Shown: positions 55,154 through 64,000, counted from the first letter of the stretch. The stretch: DNA of 64,000 nucleotides from Stenotrophomonas sp. NA06056 (GCF_013364355.1 NZ_CP054931.1:1488001-1552000); one strand, 5' to 3'. Numbers and translations: made by a program. The notes: generated by a model not told the origin, from the sequence alone.

Positions 55154-55453
55154 TTACCAGAGCGAGGCCAGCCAGAGCAGGGCAGCCATGCCCAGTCCGG
55201 CCAGCAGGGTCAGCAGCGATACCCAGGCGGGCGTCGCCAACCCGGACAGCGACCGGTCCGGCTGGGTGCGGTATTCGCGCCGCAGCAGCCAGCCCAGCGC
55301 ATCGGGCTTGAGGAAGGCGCCACTGCCGAAGCGCTGCGCCAGCGCCGGATGGCGATCGCGCACATGCACCAGGGTCAGCGGCCAGAAGATCACGAAGGCA
55401 CTGAACCCGGCCACTGCAACGCCGACGAAACACAGGGCGAAGAACAGGGTCAT
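55154..55453 (-). CDS. hypothetical 99-residue two-helix membrane protein
   Basis: This encodes a small membrane protein with helices at about residues 2-28 ('LFFALCFVGVAVAGFSAFVIFWPLTL') and 76-97 ('VSLLTLLAGLGMAALLWLASLW'), joined by a basic loop ('RDRHPALAQRF...LRREYRTQPDRS') that resembles small universal-stress-protein B-like proteins. It begins 33 bases after asnS and precedes the acidic small gene. No specific function can be assigned. Confidence 0.75.
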   Translation of the reverse strand: MTLFFALCFVGVAVAGFSAFVIFWPLTLVHVRDRHPALAQRFGSGAFLKPDALGWLLRREYRTQPDRSLSGLATPAWVSLLTLLAGLGMAALLWLASLW

Positions 55454-55486
55454 GGGGGCAGTACCTCCGTGGTCGTGGGTGTGGGC

Positions 55487-56881
55487 TTAGAAGTCCGCGC
55501 TGCCCGGGGCGCGCGGGTAGGGGATCGCATCGCGGATGTTGGACAGGCCGCAGACGTAGACCACCAGGCGCTCGAAGCCCAGGCCGAAGCCGGCGTGCGG
55601 CACCGAACCGTAACGGCGGAAATCGCGATACCAACTGTAATGCTCGCGATCCAGGCCGAACTGCGCCATGCGCGCGTCCAGTACATCCAGACGCTCTTCG
55701 CGCTGGCTACCGCCGATGATCTCGCCGATGCCCGGGGCCAGCACGTCCATCGCAGCGACGGTCCTGCCGTCATCGTTCAGGCGCATGTAGAAGGCCTTGA
55801 TGTGCTCGGGGTAGTTGGTCACCACCACCGGGCGGCCGACATGTTCCTCGGTCAGCCAGCGCTCGTGCTCGGTCTGCAGATCCAGGCCCCATTCGACCGG
55901 GAAGTCGAACTTCTTGCCGGACTTCTGCAGCAGGCTGACCGCATCGGTGTAGTCGATGCGCTCGAACGGCGCGTTGATGAAGTCTTCCAGCTTGGTGATC
56001 GCGTTCTTGTCCACGCGCTCGGCGATGAAGGCCAGGTCGTCACCGCGCTCGTTGAGCACCGCACGGAACAGGTACTTCAGGAATTCTTCGGCCAGGCGCG
56101 CGTCTTCAGCCAGGTCGGCGAAGGCGATTTCCGGCTCGATCATCCAGAACTCCGCCAGGTGGCGGGTGGTGTGGCTGTTCTCGGCGCGGAAGGTCGGGCC
56201 GAAGGTGTAGACCTTGCTCAGCGCCAGGCAGTAGGCCTCGACGTTCAACTGGCCGGACACGGTCAGGAAGGTTTCCTTGCCGAAGAAGTCGCGGCTGAAA
56301 TCGATCGCGCCCTTCTCGTCGCGCGGCAGGTTCACCATGTCCAGGGTGGACACGCGGAACATCTGGCCGGCGCCTTCAGCGTCGGATGTGGTGATGATCG
56401 GGGTGCTGATCCAGTTGAAGCCGTTCTCGTGGAAGAAACGGTGCACGGCCTGGGCCAGGCAGTTGCGGATGCGGGTAACCGCGCCGAACAGGTTGGTGCG
56501 CGGGCGCAGGTGCGCCACTTCACGCAGGAACTCCGGCGACATCGGTTTGGGCTGGATCGGGTAGGTGAGCGGGTCTTCGACCCAGCCGACCACCTCCAGC
56601 GCGCTGGCCTGGATCTCGAACGACTGGCCCTTGCCCTGCGACTTCACCAGGGTGCCGGTGGCGATGACCGAGCAGCCGCTGGTCAGGCGCTTGATCTCGT
56701 CGAAATTGCCCAGGGTGTCGTTGGCCACGACCTGGATCGGCGCGAAGCAGGAACCGTCGCTCACATTGACGAAGGCCAGATTCGCTGAACCGCGCACCGT
56801 GCGCACCCATCCGCGTACCGTGACTTCGCCACCTTCCGGGATCTTCCCGGCAAGCGCATGTTCAACGCTGACCACCGTCAT
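55487..56881 (-). CDS. asnS: asparagine-tRNA ligase
   Basis: This encodes a 464-residue class IIb aminoacyl-tRNA synthetase. The N-terminal OB-fold tRNA-binding domain begins '[12 protein letters not shown]...[25 protein letters not shown]', motif 2 is '[21 protein letters not shown]', and motif 3 is '[13 protein letters not shown]'. The ATG at 56881 is used because the frame before it is a short unlikely extension. It is the first gene of the minus-strand run here and is divergent from the A-type Fe-S gene, 129 bases away. Confidence 0.97.
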   Translation of the reverse strand: MTVVSVEHALAGKIPEGGEVTVRGWVRTVRGSANLAFVNVSDGSCFAPIQVVANDTLGNFDEIKRLTSGCSVIATGTLVKSQGKGQSFEIQASALEVVGWVEDPLTYPIQPKPMSPEFLREVAHLRPRTNLFGAVTRIRNCLAQAVHRFFHENGFNWISTPIITTSDAEGAGQMFRVSTLDMVNLPRDEKGAIDFSRDFFGKETFLTVSGQLNVEAYCLALSKVYTFGPTFRAENSHTTRHLAEFWMIEPEIAFADLAEDARLAEEFLKYLFRAVLNERGDDLAFIAERVDKNAITKLEDFINAPFERIDYTDAVSLLQKSGKKFDFPVEWGLDLQTEHERWLTEEHVGRPVVVTNYPEHIKAFYMRLNDDGRTVAAMDVLAPGIGEIIGGSQREERLDVLDARMAQFGLDREHYSWYRDFRRYGSVPHAGFGLGFERLVVYVCGLSNIRDAIPYPRAPGSADF

Positions 56882-56978
56882 GACTTGAATCCTCTGCTGA
56901 TCGACTCGATCTGTGAACACGGGAGTTTACCGGTTGCAGCGTTCTGCTTGCGAGGCATTTCTGCGCCGCTCGGATCCT

Positions 56979-56984
56979 TATAAT
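56979..56984 (+). promoter_or_regulatory. consensus -10 box for the Fe-S protein gene
   Basis: A perfect TATAAT lies 27 bases upstream of the A-type Fe-S protein ATG. The -35 region is poor, with no close match to TTGACA at 16-18 bases. Confidence 0.5.
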
Positions 56985-57010
56985 GTCCCCGTATCCTTGG
57001 AGTGAGCCTC

Positions 57011-57349
57011 ATGGCCGTCAGCCTGACCCCCATCGCCTTCGAGCGCGTGCAGCGCTTTGTTGCCCAGACCCCCGGCGCGCTGGGCCTGCGTTTTGGCGTG
57101 ACCAAGACCGGTTGCTCGGGCTGGGGCCACATCACCGACCTGGCCCGCGACGAGCGCGCGGACGACACCGTGTTCGAACAGGACGGGGTGAAGATCTACG
57201 TCGACGCCAAGAGCCTGGCCCTGGTGGACGGCACCGTGATCGACTTCGGCAAGCAGGGCCTGAGCGAGACCTTCACGTTCAGCAACCCCAATGCCACCGC
57301 CGAGTGCGGCTGCGGCGAGAGCTTCACCACCGACGCCGACAAGGCCTGA
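57011..57349 (+). CDS. A-type iron-sulfur cluster assembly protein
   Basis: This encodes a 112-residue carrier of the IscA/ErpA/SufA family. The three cluster-binding cysteines are seen: one in 'KTGCSGWGH' and two in the C-terminal 'AECGCGESF'. The ATG at 57011 is preferred over a GTG three codons earlier because GGAG is 8 bases upstream of the ATG. Iron-sulfur loading of a target protein is the expected role; which target cannot be told. It lies across a spacer from asnS and upstream of the CbrC-like gene, separated by SMAG repeats. Confidence 0.93.
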   Translation: MAVSLTPIAFERVQRFVAQTPGALGLRFGVTKTGCSGWGHITDLARDERADDTVFEQDGVKIYVDAKSLALVDGTVIDFGKQGLSETFTFSNPNATAECGCGESFTTDADKA

Positions 57350-57366
57350 CGCGCGGTTTTGGCGCC

Positions 57367-57389
57367 CGCCGGGCATGGCCCGGCGCTAC
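57367..57389 (-). repeat. SMAG-type repeat, single unit (CGCCGGGC subtype)
   Basis: On the minus strand GTAGCGCCGGGCC... is a GTAG-headed unit. A further inverted GTGCCGACC/GGTCGGCAC pair at 57400-57419 lacks the GTAG head and may be a decayed second unit. Confidence 0.75.
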
Positions 57390-57433
57390 CGCCTGGCAGG
57401 TGCCGACCTTGGTCGGCACGAAAGGACCCACGG

Positions 57434-57976
57434 ATGGAACGCCCGGTTTTCACCTATCACCCCAACGCCTACGCACTGTCCTTCGAGGACATCGGCGGGG
57501 TCTGCGACTGCTGTGGCGAGCCGCGGACACTGCGCTACCGGGGACCGTTCTACACCTGCTTGGCCCCGGATTACCTGTGCCCATGGTGCATTGCCGATGG
57601 CAGGGCCGCAGCCAGTTACGACGGCGAGTTCACTGGATGGAGTGATATCGAGGGGGTGTCGCCGGACCCGGCCGACCCGCCGCCGAGCATTGCCCGCCCG
57701 CTGCTGCTGGAAATCTGCGAGCGCACGCCGGGCTATGCCTGCTGGCAGCAGTCGGTCTGGCTCACCCACTGCGAACGGCCCTGCGCCTTCCTCGGCTATG
57801 CCGGCAACGAGGACCTCCAGCCCATCCTCCACGAGGTCCGGCCGGACGTGGCCGAGGCCAACCCGCGCGACGCCGACTGGGTGCTGGAACATCTGAGCCG
57901 CGATGGCCCGATGGTCGGGTGCCTGTTCCAGTGCCTGGAATGCGGCCAGCATCGCCTTCATGTCGATCTGGAGTAG
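57434..57976 (+). CDS. CbrC-family (UPF0167) protein
   Basis: This encodes a 180-residue soluble protein of the CbrC family. It has cysteine pairs: 'GVCDCCGEPRTLRY', 'YLCPWCIADG', 'YACWQQSVWLTHCERPCAFLG' and 'QCLECGQHRLHVDLE', consistent with two or more zinc sites. E. coli CbrC is linked to colicin E2 tolerance, but the biochemical role is unknown. The ATG at 57434 has AAAGGA upstream. It precedes rpsF by about 190 bases, with a promoter between, so it is probably a separate unit. Confidence 0.85.
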   Translation: MERPVFTYHPNAYALSFEDIGGVCDCCGEPRTLRYRGPFYTCLAPDYLCPWCIADGRAAASYDGEFTGWSDIEGVSPDPADPPPSIARPLLLEICERTPGYACWQQSVWLTHCERPCAFLGYAGNEDLQPILHEVRPDVAEANPRDADWVLEHLSRDGPMVGCLFQCLECGQHRLHVDLE

Positions 57977-58033
57977 CCCAGGGCGGTTTCAGGGTTCGCC
58001 GCCGCCCGGTTCAGGTTGCTTGGCCCCCGCCGG

Positions 58034-58063
58034 TTGCCCATCCGCCCCCATCTGCGCCATAAT
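58034..58063 (+). promoter_or_regulatory. promoter of the rpsF operon
   Basis: -35 TTGCCC (58034-58039), an 18-base spacer and -10 CATAAT (58058-58063) precede rpsF by about 100 bases. The resulting leader contains several GC stem-loops and an AAAGG ribosome site. Confidence 0.55.
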
Positions 58064-58071
58064 GCGCGGCT

Positions 58072-58164
58072 TCCTGCCTCCCTGGCAGGATCCCTTGCCC
58101 CACCGCGGTATCAACGGCGGGGGGCTGTCCGGCCGCAAGGCCACATCCGAAAGGTAGAAGAAAC
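58072..58164 (+). promoter_or_regulatory. rpsF mRNA leader, possible S6:S18 autoregulatory element
   Basis: The leader has successive stem-loop-capable GC segments, then a segment reading CCGAAAGGTAGAAG just before the ATG. A conserved leader that binds the S6:S18 complex is known upstream of rpsF-rpsR in many bacteria. I see the position and structure potential, but the diagnostic conserved bulge has not been proven. Confidence 0.35.
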
Positions 58165-58602
58165 ATGAGTCGTCATTACGAAATCGTGTTCATGGTCCAC
58201 CCGGACCAGAGCGAGCAGGTCCCGGCCATGATCGAGCGTTACAAGTCGCTGGTCGAGAACGGCAACGGCACCATCCACCGTCTGGAAGACTGGGGCCGCC
58301 GCCAGCTGGCGTACCCGATCCAGAACCTGGTGAAGGCGCACTACGTGCTGCTGAACATCGAAGTCGACCAGGCCGTGCTGACCGAACTGACCGAGAGCTT
58401 CCGCTTCAACGACGCCGTGCTGCGCAACCTGGTCATCAAGCGTGACGAGGCTGACACCGAGCAGTCGCTGATCATGAAGAGCAAGGACGAGAAGGGCGAC
58501 AAGCCCGAGCGTGGTGAGCGTCGTCGTCGTGATGACGAAGAAGGCGAAACCACCCCCGCCGCTGACAACGATGCCGGCGACGACGCCGCTTCGGCCGCCT
58601 AA
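58165..58602 (+). CDS. rpsF: 30S ribosomal protein S6
   Basis: This encodes a 145-residue small-subunit protein of the platform, binding S18. '[26 protein letters not shown]' and '[22 protein letters not shown]' are the folded core. The tail, about residues 100-145, is a long charged extension rich in Lys, Arg, Glu and Asp ('[11 protein letters not shown]...'), longer than the glutamate tail of E. coli S6. It starts the rpsF-rpsR-rplI operon; rpsR follows 11 bases later. Confidence 0.97.
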   Translation: MSRHYEIVFMVHPDQSEQVPAMIERYKSLVENGNGTIHRLEDWGRRQLAYPIQNLVKAHYVLLNIEVDQAVLTELTESFRFNDAVLRNLVIKRDEADTEQSLIMKSKDEKGDKPERGERRRRDDEEGETTPAADNDAGDDAASAA

Positions 58603-58613
58603 GGAGCACTGAC

Positions 58614-58844
58614 ATGTCCAAGTTCTTCCGTCGCCGCAAGTTCTGCAAGTTCACGGCCGAAGGTGTCAAGGAGATCGACTACAAGGATCTCAACACCCTG
58701 CGCCAGTACCTGACCGAGAACGGCAAGATCGTGCCGAGCCGCGTCACCGGTACCAAGTCGAAGTACCAGCGTCAGCTGGCGACCGCCGTCAAGCGCGCTC
58801 GCTTCCTGGCCCTGATTCCGTACACCGACAACCACGACGTCTGA
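58614..58844 (+). CDS. rpsR: 30S ribosomal protein S18
   Basis: This encodes a 76-residue S18, partner of S6 on the 30S platform. '[17 protein letters not shown]', '[27 protein letters not shown]' and '[16 protein letters not shown]' are typical. It is the second gene of rpsF-rpsR-rplI, 11 bases after rpsF and with AAGGAG upstream. A gap of 105 bases to rplI follows. Confidence 0.98.
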   Translation: MSKFFRRRKFCKFTAEGVKEIDYKDLNTLRQYLTENGKIVPSRVTGTKSKYQRQLATAVKRARFLALIPYTDNHDV

Positions 58845-58949
58845 TGCCGGCGGGGCAGCTTCGCGCTGCCCCCGCTGTGCCAGCTATTCGGACAGCCTTT
58901 GTTGCGGGGCACGCGCCTCGCTAACGAATAACTTATCTGGAGCAATACC

Positions 58950-59402
58950 ATGCAGCTGATCCTCCTGCAGAAAGTCACCAACCTCGGCAACCTGGGCGAC
59001 CTGGTCGACGTGAAGCCGGGCTATGGCCGTAACTTCCTCGTGCCGCAGGGCAAGGCCGTTCCGGCCACCGAGAGCAACAAGGCCGAGTTCGAAGCCAAGC
59101 GCGCTGATTACGAAGCCAAGGCCCAGTCCATCCACGCCGAAGCCGAAGCCCGCAAGGCCAAGCTGGAAGGCGCGAGCGTGACCGTCGCCGCCAACGCTTC
59201 GACCGAAGGCAAGCTGTACGGCTCGGTCGGCGCCCGCGAAATCGCCGATGCCTTCACCGCTGCCGGCCTGCCGCTGAGCAAGAGCGAAGTCATCCTGGGC
59301 GAAGGCGCCTTCCGCAACATTGGTGAGTACGACGTCCTGGTGCACCTGCACGCTGACGTGGAAACCACCGTCAAGGTTGTGGTCGAAGCCGAAAAGGCCT
59401 GA
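58950..59402 (+). CDS. rplI: 50S ribosomal protein L9
   Basis: This encodes a 150-residue L9, the elongated ribosomal protein with two small domains joined by a long helix. The N-domain '[36 protein letters not shown]' carries the RNA-binding GYGRNFL motif; a helix rich in Ala/Glu (about residues 40-75) leads to the C-domain with '[15 protein letters not shown]'. It is the last gene of the operon and is followed by a strong terminator. Confidence 0.98.
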   Translation: MQLILLQKVTNLGNLGDLVDVKPGYGRNFLVPQGKAVPATESNKAEFEAKRADYEAKAQSIHAEAEARKAKLEGASVTVAANASTEGKLYGSVGAREIADAFTAAGLPLSKSEVILGEGAFRNIGEYDVLVHLHADVETTVKVVVEAEKA

Positions 59403-59844
59403 TCCCACGCCGCAAGGCCTGGTATCACCAGAACGGGCGCCCGCAAGGGTGCCCGTTTTGTTTTGGGCAATGGCGCCCCGGCGCTTGTCGCGCGCCCCGG
59501 CACGTAGCGTCGAGCCATGCGCGATCGGCCCGAGAGGGAACGTCGATCCGCCCCTTGTTGATTCAGCATGAATCCATTGATATCAACGCGTTGCGTTCAG
59601 TCTCAGGGCGCTGACGGGTGTTCTGAAGTGCCTCAGGCGAGACCGGGTAGCGGAAAAGGAGGTCGAGCGTGGAGCCTCCTCCCCGGTCATCCCGCCCGTG
59701 GAACATTCGCCCCGCTATACTCATTCCATTGCGTCACCCTTGGCCTTGTTGAATTCTTTTGAAATCAACGGCTTGAGGTGCTGGCTGACCTGACATCCAC
59801 TATGGTGGCGGCCGTAAGGCCCTTGCCCGGAACCCAATCACGCC
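59403..59844. other. rplI-smc intergenic region
   Basis: This 442-base stretch contains no credible gene. It has the rplI terminator (59432-59457), a decayed SMAG-like GTAG segment near 59505, a perfect 10-base palindrome TTGATATCAA (59577-59586), an AGGAGG...CCTCCT inverted pair (about 59657-59680) and a TATACT (59716-59721) that may be the -10 of the smc promoter. Composition here is less GC-rich than around it. Confidence 0.55.
59432..59457 (+). terminator. rho-independent terminator of the rpsF-rpsR-rplI operon
   Basis: An 11-bp stem (AACGGGCGCCC / GGGTGCCCGTT, one G-U type pair, loop GCAA) is followed by TTGTTTTGGG. It is a typical plus-strand terminator about 30 bases past rplI. Confidence 0.85.
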
Positions 59845-62800
59845 ATGCGTCTTTCCACGATCAAGCTGTCCGGCTTCAAGTCCTTCGTCGATCCGACCAC
59901 GCTGCACCTGCCGACCAACATGACCGGCGTGGTGGGCCCCAATGGCTGCGGCAAGTCGAACATCATCGACGCCGTGCGCTGGGTCATGGGCGAGAGTTCG
60001 GCCAGCCGCCTGCGTGGTGACTCGCTCACCGACGTTATCTTCTCTGGTTCCAATGCCCGCAAGCCGGTTTCGCAGGCCACTGTCGAGCTGATCTTCGACA
60101 ACTCCGATCACACGATTTCCGGCGAGTACGCCTCGTTCAACGAGATCTCGGTCAAGCGCACCGTCAGCCGCGACGGCAGCAGCAACTACTACCTCAACGG
60201 CACCAAGTGCCGCCGCCGCGACATCACCGACCTGTTCCTCGGCACCGGCCTGGGGCCACGCAGCTACTCGATCATCGAGCAGGGCATGATCAGCCAGATC
60301 ATCGAGGCGCGTCCGGAAGACCTGCGCGTGTACCTGGAAGAGGCTGCAGGCATCTCCAAGTACAAGGAGCGCCGCAAGGAAACCGAGACCCGCATCCGCC
60401 ACACGCGCGAGAACCTGGATCGCCTTGGCGACCTGCGCGAGGAAATCACCAAGCAGCTGGAACACCTCAAGCGGCAGGCAAAACAGGCCGAGCAGTACCA
60501 GGCGCTGCAGGAAGAGCGCCGGGTCAAGGACGCGGAGTGGAAGGCCTTGGAATATCGTGGCCTGGACGGTCGCCTGTCCAAGCTGCGCGAAGGGCTGTCG
60601 CAGGAAGAAACCCGCCTGCAGCAGCTGATTGCCGATCAGCGTGACGCCGAGGCCCGGATCGAGACCTCGCGCGTTCGCCGCGAGGAGGCTGCCGACGCGC
60701 TCAACGCCGCGCAGGCCGAGGTCTATCAGGTGGGCAGCACGTTGGCCCGTCTCGAACAGCAGATCCAGCACCAGCGCGAACTGTCGCAACGCCTGCACAA
60801 GGCGCGCGATGAAACCCGCCAGGCACTGGCCGAACTGGGCCAGCACATCAGTGGTGACGAAGCCAAGTTGATGGTGCTGCGCGAGGCGGTCGATGCGGCC
60901 ACCCCGCAGCTGGAAGAACTGCAGGAAGAAAACGAGATCAAGCAGGAGGGCCTGCGTGAGGCCGAAACGCGGCTGTCCGATTGGCAGCAGCGTTGGGAGC
61001 AGCACACGTCGCAGAGTTCGGAGGCCTCGCGTGCCGGTGAGGTTGAGCGCACCCGCGTGGACTACCTGGACAAGCAGATTCTTGATGCCGATCGTCGCCG
61101 CGAAGCACTGGCGGCCGAGCGCGCTGGCCTCGACGTGGATGCGCTGGACGAGGTCTTCGAGCAGCTGCACCTGCAGCACGAGACTCAGAAGACCGCGCTG
61201 GATGAGCTGACCGAACAGGTCGAGGAGCGCAAGCACGGTGTTGCTGCGGTGCAGGAGCAGCAGCGCAATGGCCAGAACGAACTGGCTGAACTGCGCAAGC
61301 AGGTCAATGGTCTGCGCGGGCGCCTGTCCTCGCTGGAAACCCTGCAACAGGCCGCGCTTGGCCAGGAGCAGGGCGCGGCGGTGGCATGGCTGAAGTCGCG
61401 TGGCCTGGATTCGGCCGCACGCGTGGGTGAACGCCTGGATGTCGATGCCGGCTGGGAAAACGCAGTGGAAAGCGCCCTCGGCCAGTTGATCGAAGGCGTG
61501 CTGGTCGACGACCCGGCCAGCCTGGTCGATGCGTTGGGCGAGCTGGGCGAAGGCCGCATCGCGCTGGTTGCCAATGACGGCGCGGACCTGAAGGTCGCAC
61601 CGACCTCGCTGGCTGCGCGTGTGCGTGGCCCGGCACCGATCCGTCGCCTGCTGGCGCGCCTGCACGGCGCGCGCGACCTTGCCGAAGCCAATGCATTGCA
61701 GGCCAGCCTGCCTGAGGGCGATTCCATCATCACCCAGGGCGGTGAGCGTCTGGGCGAGGGCTGGGTGCGCGTGTCGCGCTCCGGTGCCGCCAAGCAGGGC
61801 GCGCTGCTGCGCGAACGCGAAATCAACGAGCTGCGCGAGCAGATCGAGCAGCTGCAATCGCGCGAAGCCGAACTGGAAGAACAGCTGGCCGGTTTCCGTG
61901 AGCATCTGCTGGCGGCCGAACAGCAGCGCGAGGATGCGCAGCGGGCGCTGTACCTGGCGCACCGCGCGGTGTCCGAACTGGCGGGCCAGCTGCAGGGCCA
62001 GCAGGGCAAGGTCGAGGCTGCACGTACGCGCATCGACCGTATCGAAGGCGAGCTGAGCCAGTTGCTGGAGACCCTGGACATCAACCGCGAGCAGGCGCGT
62101 GAAGCGCGTTCGCGGCTGGAGAATGCGGTCAACAGCATGGGCGACCTGGAGTCGAACCGGCAGGGCCTGGAGGGCGAGCGCCGTCAGCTGACCGAGGCGC
62201 GCGATCTGGCCCGCGACGCCGCCCGCGCAGTACGCGAGCGTTCGCACGCCTTGGCCCTGACCCTGGAATCGCAGCGCGCCCAGGTGGCCTCGTTGAGCCA
62301 GGCGCTGGAACGCATGAGTACCCAGCGCGGCCAGCTGGATTCGCGCTTGGGCGAACTGCATTCGCAGCTGGACGAAGGCGATACACCGGTCGAGTCGCTG
62401 CAGGCCGAGCACCAGAACGCGCTGGAAGAGCGGGTGCGTGCCGATCGCGTGCTGACCGAAGCACGCACGCTGCTGGATGGCATCGACGCCGAACTGCGCA
62501 ATTACGAGCAGACCCGCCACCAGCGCGACGAGCAGGCGTTGTCCCAGCGCGAGCGTATTTCGCAGCGCAAGCTGGATCAGCAGGCATTGGTGCTGAGTGC
62601 AGAAACCCTGCAGGGTGCAGTGGAGAAGGCCGGTTTCGTGCTGCAGGATGTGATCAACGCGCTGCCGGAAGAGGCACGCCTGGGCGACTGGGAGCAGGCC
62701 GTGCACCAGATCGATGGCCGCATGCGCCGGCTGGAGCCGGTCAACCTGGCGGCGATCCACGAATATGGCGAAGCCTCGCAGCGCTCGGAGTATCTGGATG

Positions 62801-63348
62801 CCCAGCACGTGGATCTGACCACCGCGCTGGAGACTCTGGAAGATGCGATCCGCAAGATCGACCGTGAGACCCGTGGCCGCTTCAAGGACACTTTCGATCG
62901 CGTCAACGCCGGGGTCCAGGCGTTGTATCCGCGCCTGTTCGGCGGCGGTCACGCCTACCTGGAACTGACCGGCGAAGACCTGCTCGACACCGGTGTGACC
63001 ATCATGGCGCGCCCCCCGGGCAAGCGGGTGTCGAGCATTTCGCTGCTGTCCGGTGGCGAAAAGGCGATGACCGCGGTGGCGCTGGTGTTTGCCATCTTCC
63101 AGCTCAACCCCGCGCCGTTCTGCCTGCTGGACGAGGTGGACGCGCCGCTGGACGAAGCCAACGTCGGCCGCCTGGCCAACATGGTCAAGGAAATGAGCGA
63201 AAAGGTGCAGTTCTTGTTCGTCAGCCACAACAAGGCCACGATGGAAGCGGCGCACCAGTTGTCGGGCGTGACGATGCGCGAACCGGGTGTCAGCCGCCTG
63301 GTCAGCGTGGACCTGGAAGAAGCCGCGCGATTGGCGGGCGCGGCCTGA
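59845..63348 (+). CDS. smc: chromosome segregation protein SMC
   Basis: This encodes a 1167-residue condensin ATPase. The N-terminal Walker A is 'GPNGCGKSN', a first long coiled-coil arm (about residues 170-500), a hinge (about 510-640, around 'GVLVDDPASLVDALGELGEG'), a second coiled-coil arm, and a C-terminal head with signature 'LLSGGEKAMTAVALVFAIF' and Walker B 'FCLLDEVDAPLDEAN'. It folds back so the two heads meet. Partners ScpA/ScpB are not in this window. It precedes zipA by 46 bases, the usual order in xanthomonads. Confidence 0.97.
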   Translation: MRLSTIKLSGFKSFVDPTTLHLPTNMTGVVGPNGCGKSNIIDAVRWVMGESSASRLRGDSLTDVIFSGSNARKPVSQATVELIFDNSDHTISGEYASFNEISVKRTVSRDGSSNYYLNGTKCRRRDITDLFLGTGLGPRSYSIIEQGMISQIIEARPEDLRVYLEEAAGISKYKERRKETETRIRHTRENLDRLGDLREEITKQLEHLKRQAKQAEQYQALQEERRVKDAEWKALEYRGLDGRLSKLREGLSQEETRLQQLIADQRDAEARIETSRVRREEAADALNAAQAEVYQVGSTLARLEQQIQHQRELSQRLHKARDETRQALAELGQHISGDEAKLMVLREAVDAATPQLEELQEENEIKQEGLREAETRLSDWQQRWEQHTSQSSEASRAGEVERTRVDYLDKQILDADRRREALAAERAGLDVDALDEVFEQLHLQHETQKTALDELTEQVEERKHGVAAVQEQQRNGQNELAELRKQVNGLRGRLSSLETLQQAALGQEQGAAVAWLKSRGLDSAARVGERLDVDAGWENAVESALGQLIEGVLVDDPASLVDALGELGEGRIALVANDGADLKVAPTSLAARVRGPAPIRRLLARLHGARDLAEANALQASLPEGDSIITQGGERLGEGWVRVSRSGAAKQGALLREREINELREQIEQLQSREAELEEQLAGFREHLLAAEQQREDAQRALYLAHRAVSELAGQLQGQQGKVEAARTRIDRIEGELSQLLETLDINREQAREARSRLENAVNSMGDLESNRQGLEGERRQLTEARDLARDAARAVRERSHALALTLESQRAQVASLSQALERMSTQRGQLDSRLGELHSQLDEGDTPVESLQAEHQNALEERVRADRVLTEARTLLDGIDAELRNYEQTRHQRDEQALSQRERISQRKLDQQALVLSAETLQGAVEKAGFVLQDVINALPEEARLGDWEQAVHQIDGRMRRLEPVNLAAIHEYGEASQRSEYLDAQHVDLTTALETLEDAIRKIDRETRGRFKDTFDRVNAGVQALYPRLFGGGHAYLELTGEDLLDTGVTIMARPPGKRVSSISLLSGGEKAMTAVALVFAIFQLNPAPFCLLDEVDAPLDEANVGRLANMVKEMSEKVQFLFVSHNKATMEAAHQLSGVTMREPGVSRLVSVDLEEAARLAGAA

Positions 63349-63394
63349 CGTGCCATCCTAGTTACCTGAATGAACTAGCCGGAGAACCTAACGA

Positions 63395-64000
63395 ATGTCC
63401 GACACGGCACTGTTGCGCATCGGCATCCTGGCCGCCGGCCTGCTGTTGGTCGCTGCGATCTTCCTGTTTGGCCGTCCCAAGAAGAAGCCCCAGGGCCGTC
63501 GCTTGGACAGCGCCGAGCCGACCGCCGGCGAGCGCCGCGAGCCGGTGCTGGGCGAGGATGGCGTGCCTGTGGCCGACGCCCGCGTCGAGCCTGGCATGGG
63601 CGATGCGGTCGAGCAGGCCGAACTGGGCCTGCCCGATGTCGATGGCGCGGCCAACGACCTGGGCAAGCGTGCGACGCAGGATTTCGACAAGATCGTGTCG
63701 CTGTTCGTCGCCGCCCGCGCTGGCGAGCAACTGCGCGGCGAAGACATCGTCGTGGCCGCGGAAAAGACCGGCCTGGTGTTTGGCCACATGAATGTCTTCC
63801 ACCGGCTGGTCGAGGGTCATCCCGAACGCGGCCCGATCTTCTCGATGGCCAGCATCATGAAGCCGGGCAGCTTCGACATGGGCAACATCCGCGCAATGGA
63901 AACCCCGGCCATCGCCTTCTTCCTGACCCTGCCGGCGCCGCTGACCGCGCTGGATGCATGGGAGAAGATGCTGCCGACCGTGCAGCGCATGGCCGAGCTG
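63395..64000 (+). CDS. zipA: cell division protein ZipA, N-terminal part (truncated by window end)
   Basis: The product begins MSDTALLRIGILAAGLLLVAAIFLFG, with one N-terminal membrane anchor, then a basic 'RPKKKPQGRRL' stretch and a variable acidic linker. From about residue 100 the FtsZ-binding domain starts ('KIVSLFVAARAGEQLRGEDIVVAAEKTGLVFGHMNVFHRL...GPIFSMASIMKPGSFD'). ZipA tethers FtsZ filaments to the membrane. It is open to the last base of the window (202 codons seen). GGAG lies about 10 bases upstream of the ATG. The linker is short compared with E. coli ZipA. Confidence 0.93.
   Translation, partial: MSDTALLRIGILAAGLLLVAAIFLFGRPKKKPQGRRLDSAEPTAGERREPVLGEDGVPVADARVEPGMGDAVEQAELGLPDVDGAANDLGKRATQDFDKIVSLFVAARAGEQLRGEDIVVAAEKTGLVFGHMNVFHRLVEGHPERGPIFSMASIMKPGSFDMGNIRAMETPAIAFFLTLPAPLTALDAWEKMLPTVQRMAEL

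Noticed and set aside
59800..63255. A 1151-residue minus-strand open frame opposite smc.
   Set aside because: Antisense artefact of the coiled-coil coding sequence; repetitive Gln/Leu/Ala/Arg protein with no domain.

Overview
The window is about 64 kb of high-GC gammaproteobacterial chromosome. It looks like Stenotrophomonas (S. maltophilia complex) or a very close Xanthomonadaceae relative. The pointers are dense GTAG-headed palindromic repeats of the SMAG type known from S. maltophilia, a sucA-sucB-lpd operon, a kynurenine-type NAD branch (kmo, kynU, haaO), a 1658-residue NAD-glutamate dehydrogenase, a two-gene cobalamin methionine synthase, and an smc-zipA junction. Almost everything is core chromosome. 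The only mobile element seen is a decayed IS110-family copy.

Layout. 1-3.9 kb: the end of a TonB-dependent receptor overlapping a Tat-exported PhoD-like phosphatase, then three small ORFs. 4.1-9.8 kb (minus): 2-oxoglutarate dehydrogenase complex. 9.9-12.2 kb (minus): a GNAT fusion protein and a ribosomal-protein oxygenase. 12.2-14.1 kb: a gene-poor, repeat-rich segment with the IS110 relic, which sits inside a nested palindromic repeat. 14.2-17.3 kb: purB and fumC, divergent. 17.4-22.0 kb (minus): two lipoproteins and an operon of small proline-rich protein, YtrA-type GntR regulator, ABC ATPase, permease and a GSGD-repeat protein, with a clear promoter and operator at its head. 22.4-28.5 kb (plus): periplasmic glutathione peroxidase, FKBP isomerase, ugd, slyX-like, DUF2058 and an acyltransferase-SGNH fusion. 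28.5-33.3 kb (minus): ArsR-methyltransferase regulator and the split metH. 33.4-34.6 kb (plus): acyl-CoA dehydrogenase. 34.8-40.0 kb (minus): tetR, membrane fusion protein and RND pump. 40.2-47.2 kb (plus): NAD-glutamate dehydrogenase, NAD kinase and 5'-nucleotidase. 47.3-56.9 kb (minus): a long co-directional run from asnS through a PaiB-like protein, carbonic anhydrase, haaO, kynU, kmo and exonuclease I to DUF2461 and DUF2939 proteins. 57.0-64.0 kb (plus): an A-type Fe-S protein, a CbrC-like protein, rpsF-rpsR-rplI, smc and the start of zipA.

How the genes fit together. The TCA genes (sucAB-lpd, fumC) and glutamate dehydrogenase meet at 2-oxoglutarate. Kmo, KynU and HaaO lead towards quinolinate and NAD, and NAD kinase and a 5'-nucleotidase lie nearby. 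The ArsR-type regulator probably controls methionine synthase through a 28-bp palindrome just upstream of its own start. No tRNA, rRNA, CRISPR array, prophage or defence island was recognised. The most unusual material is the nested palindromic repeat family with its IS110 insertion, the autoregulated GntR-ABC-GSGD operon, and the palindrome at the metH regulator.
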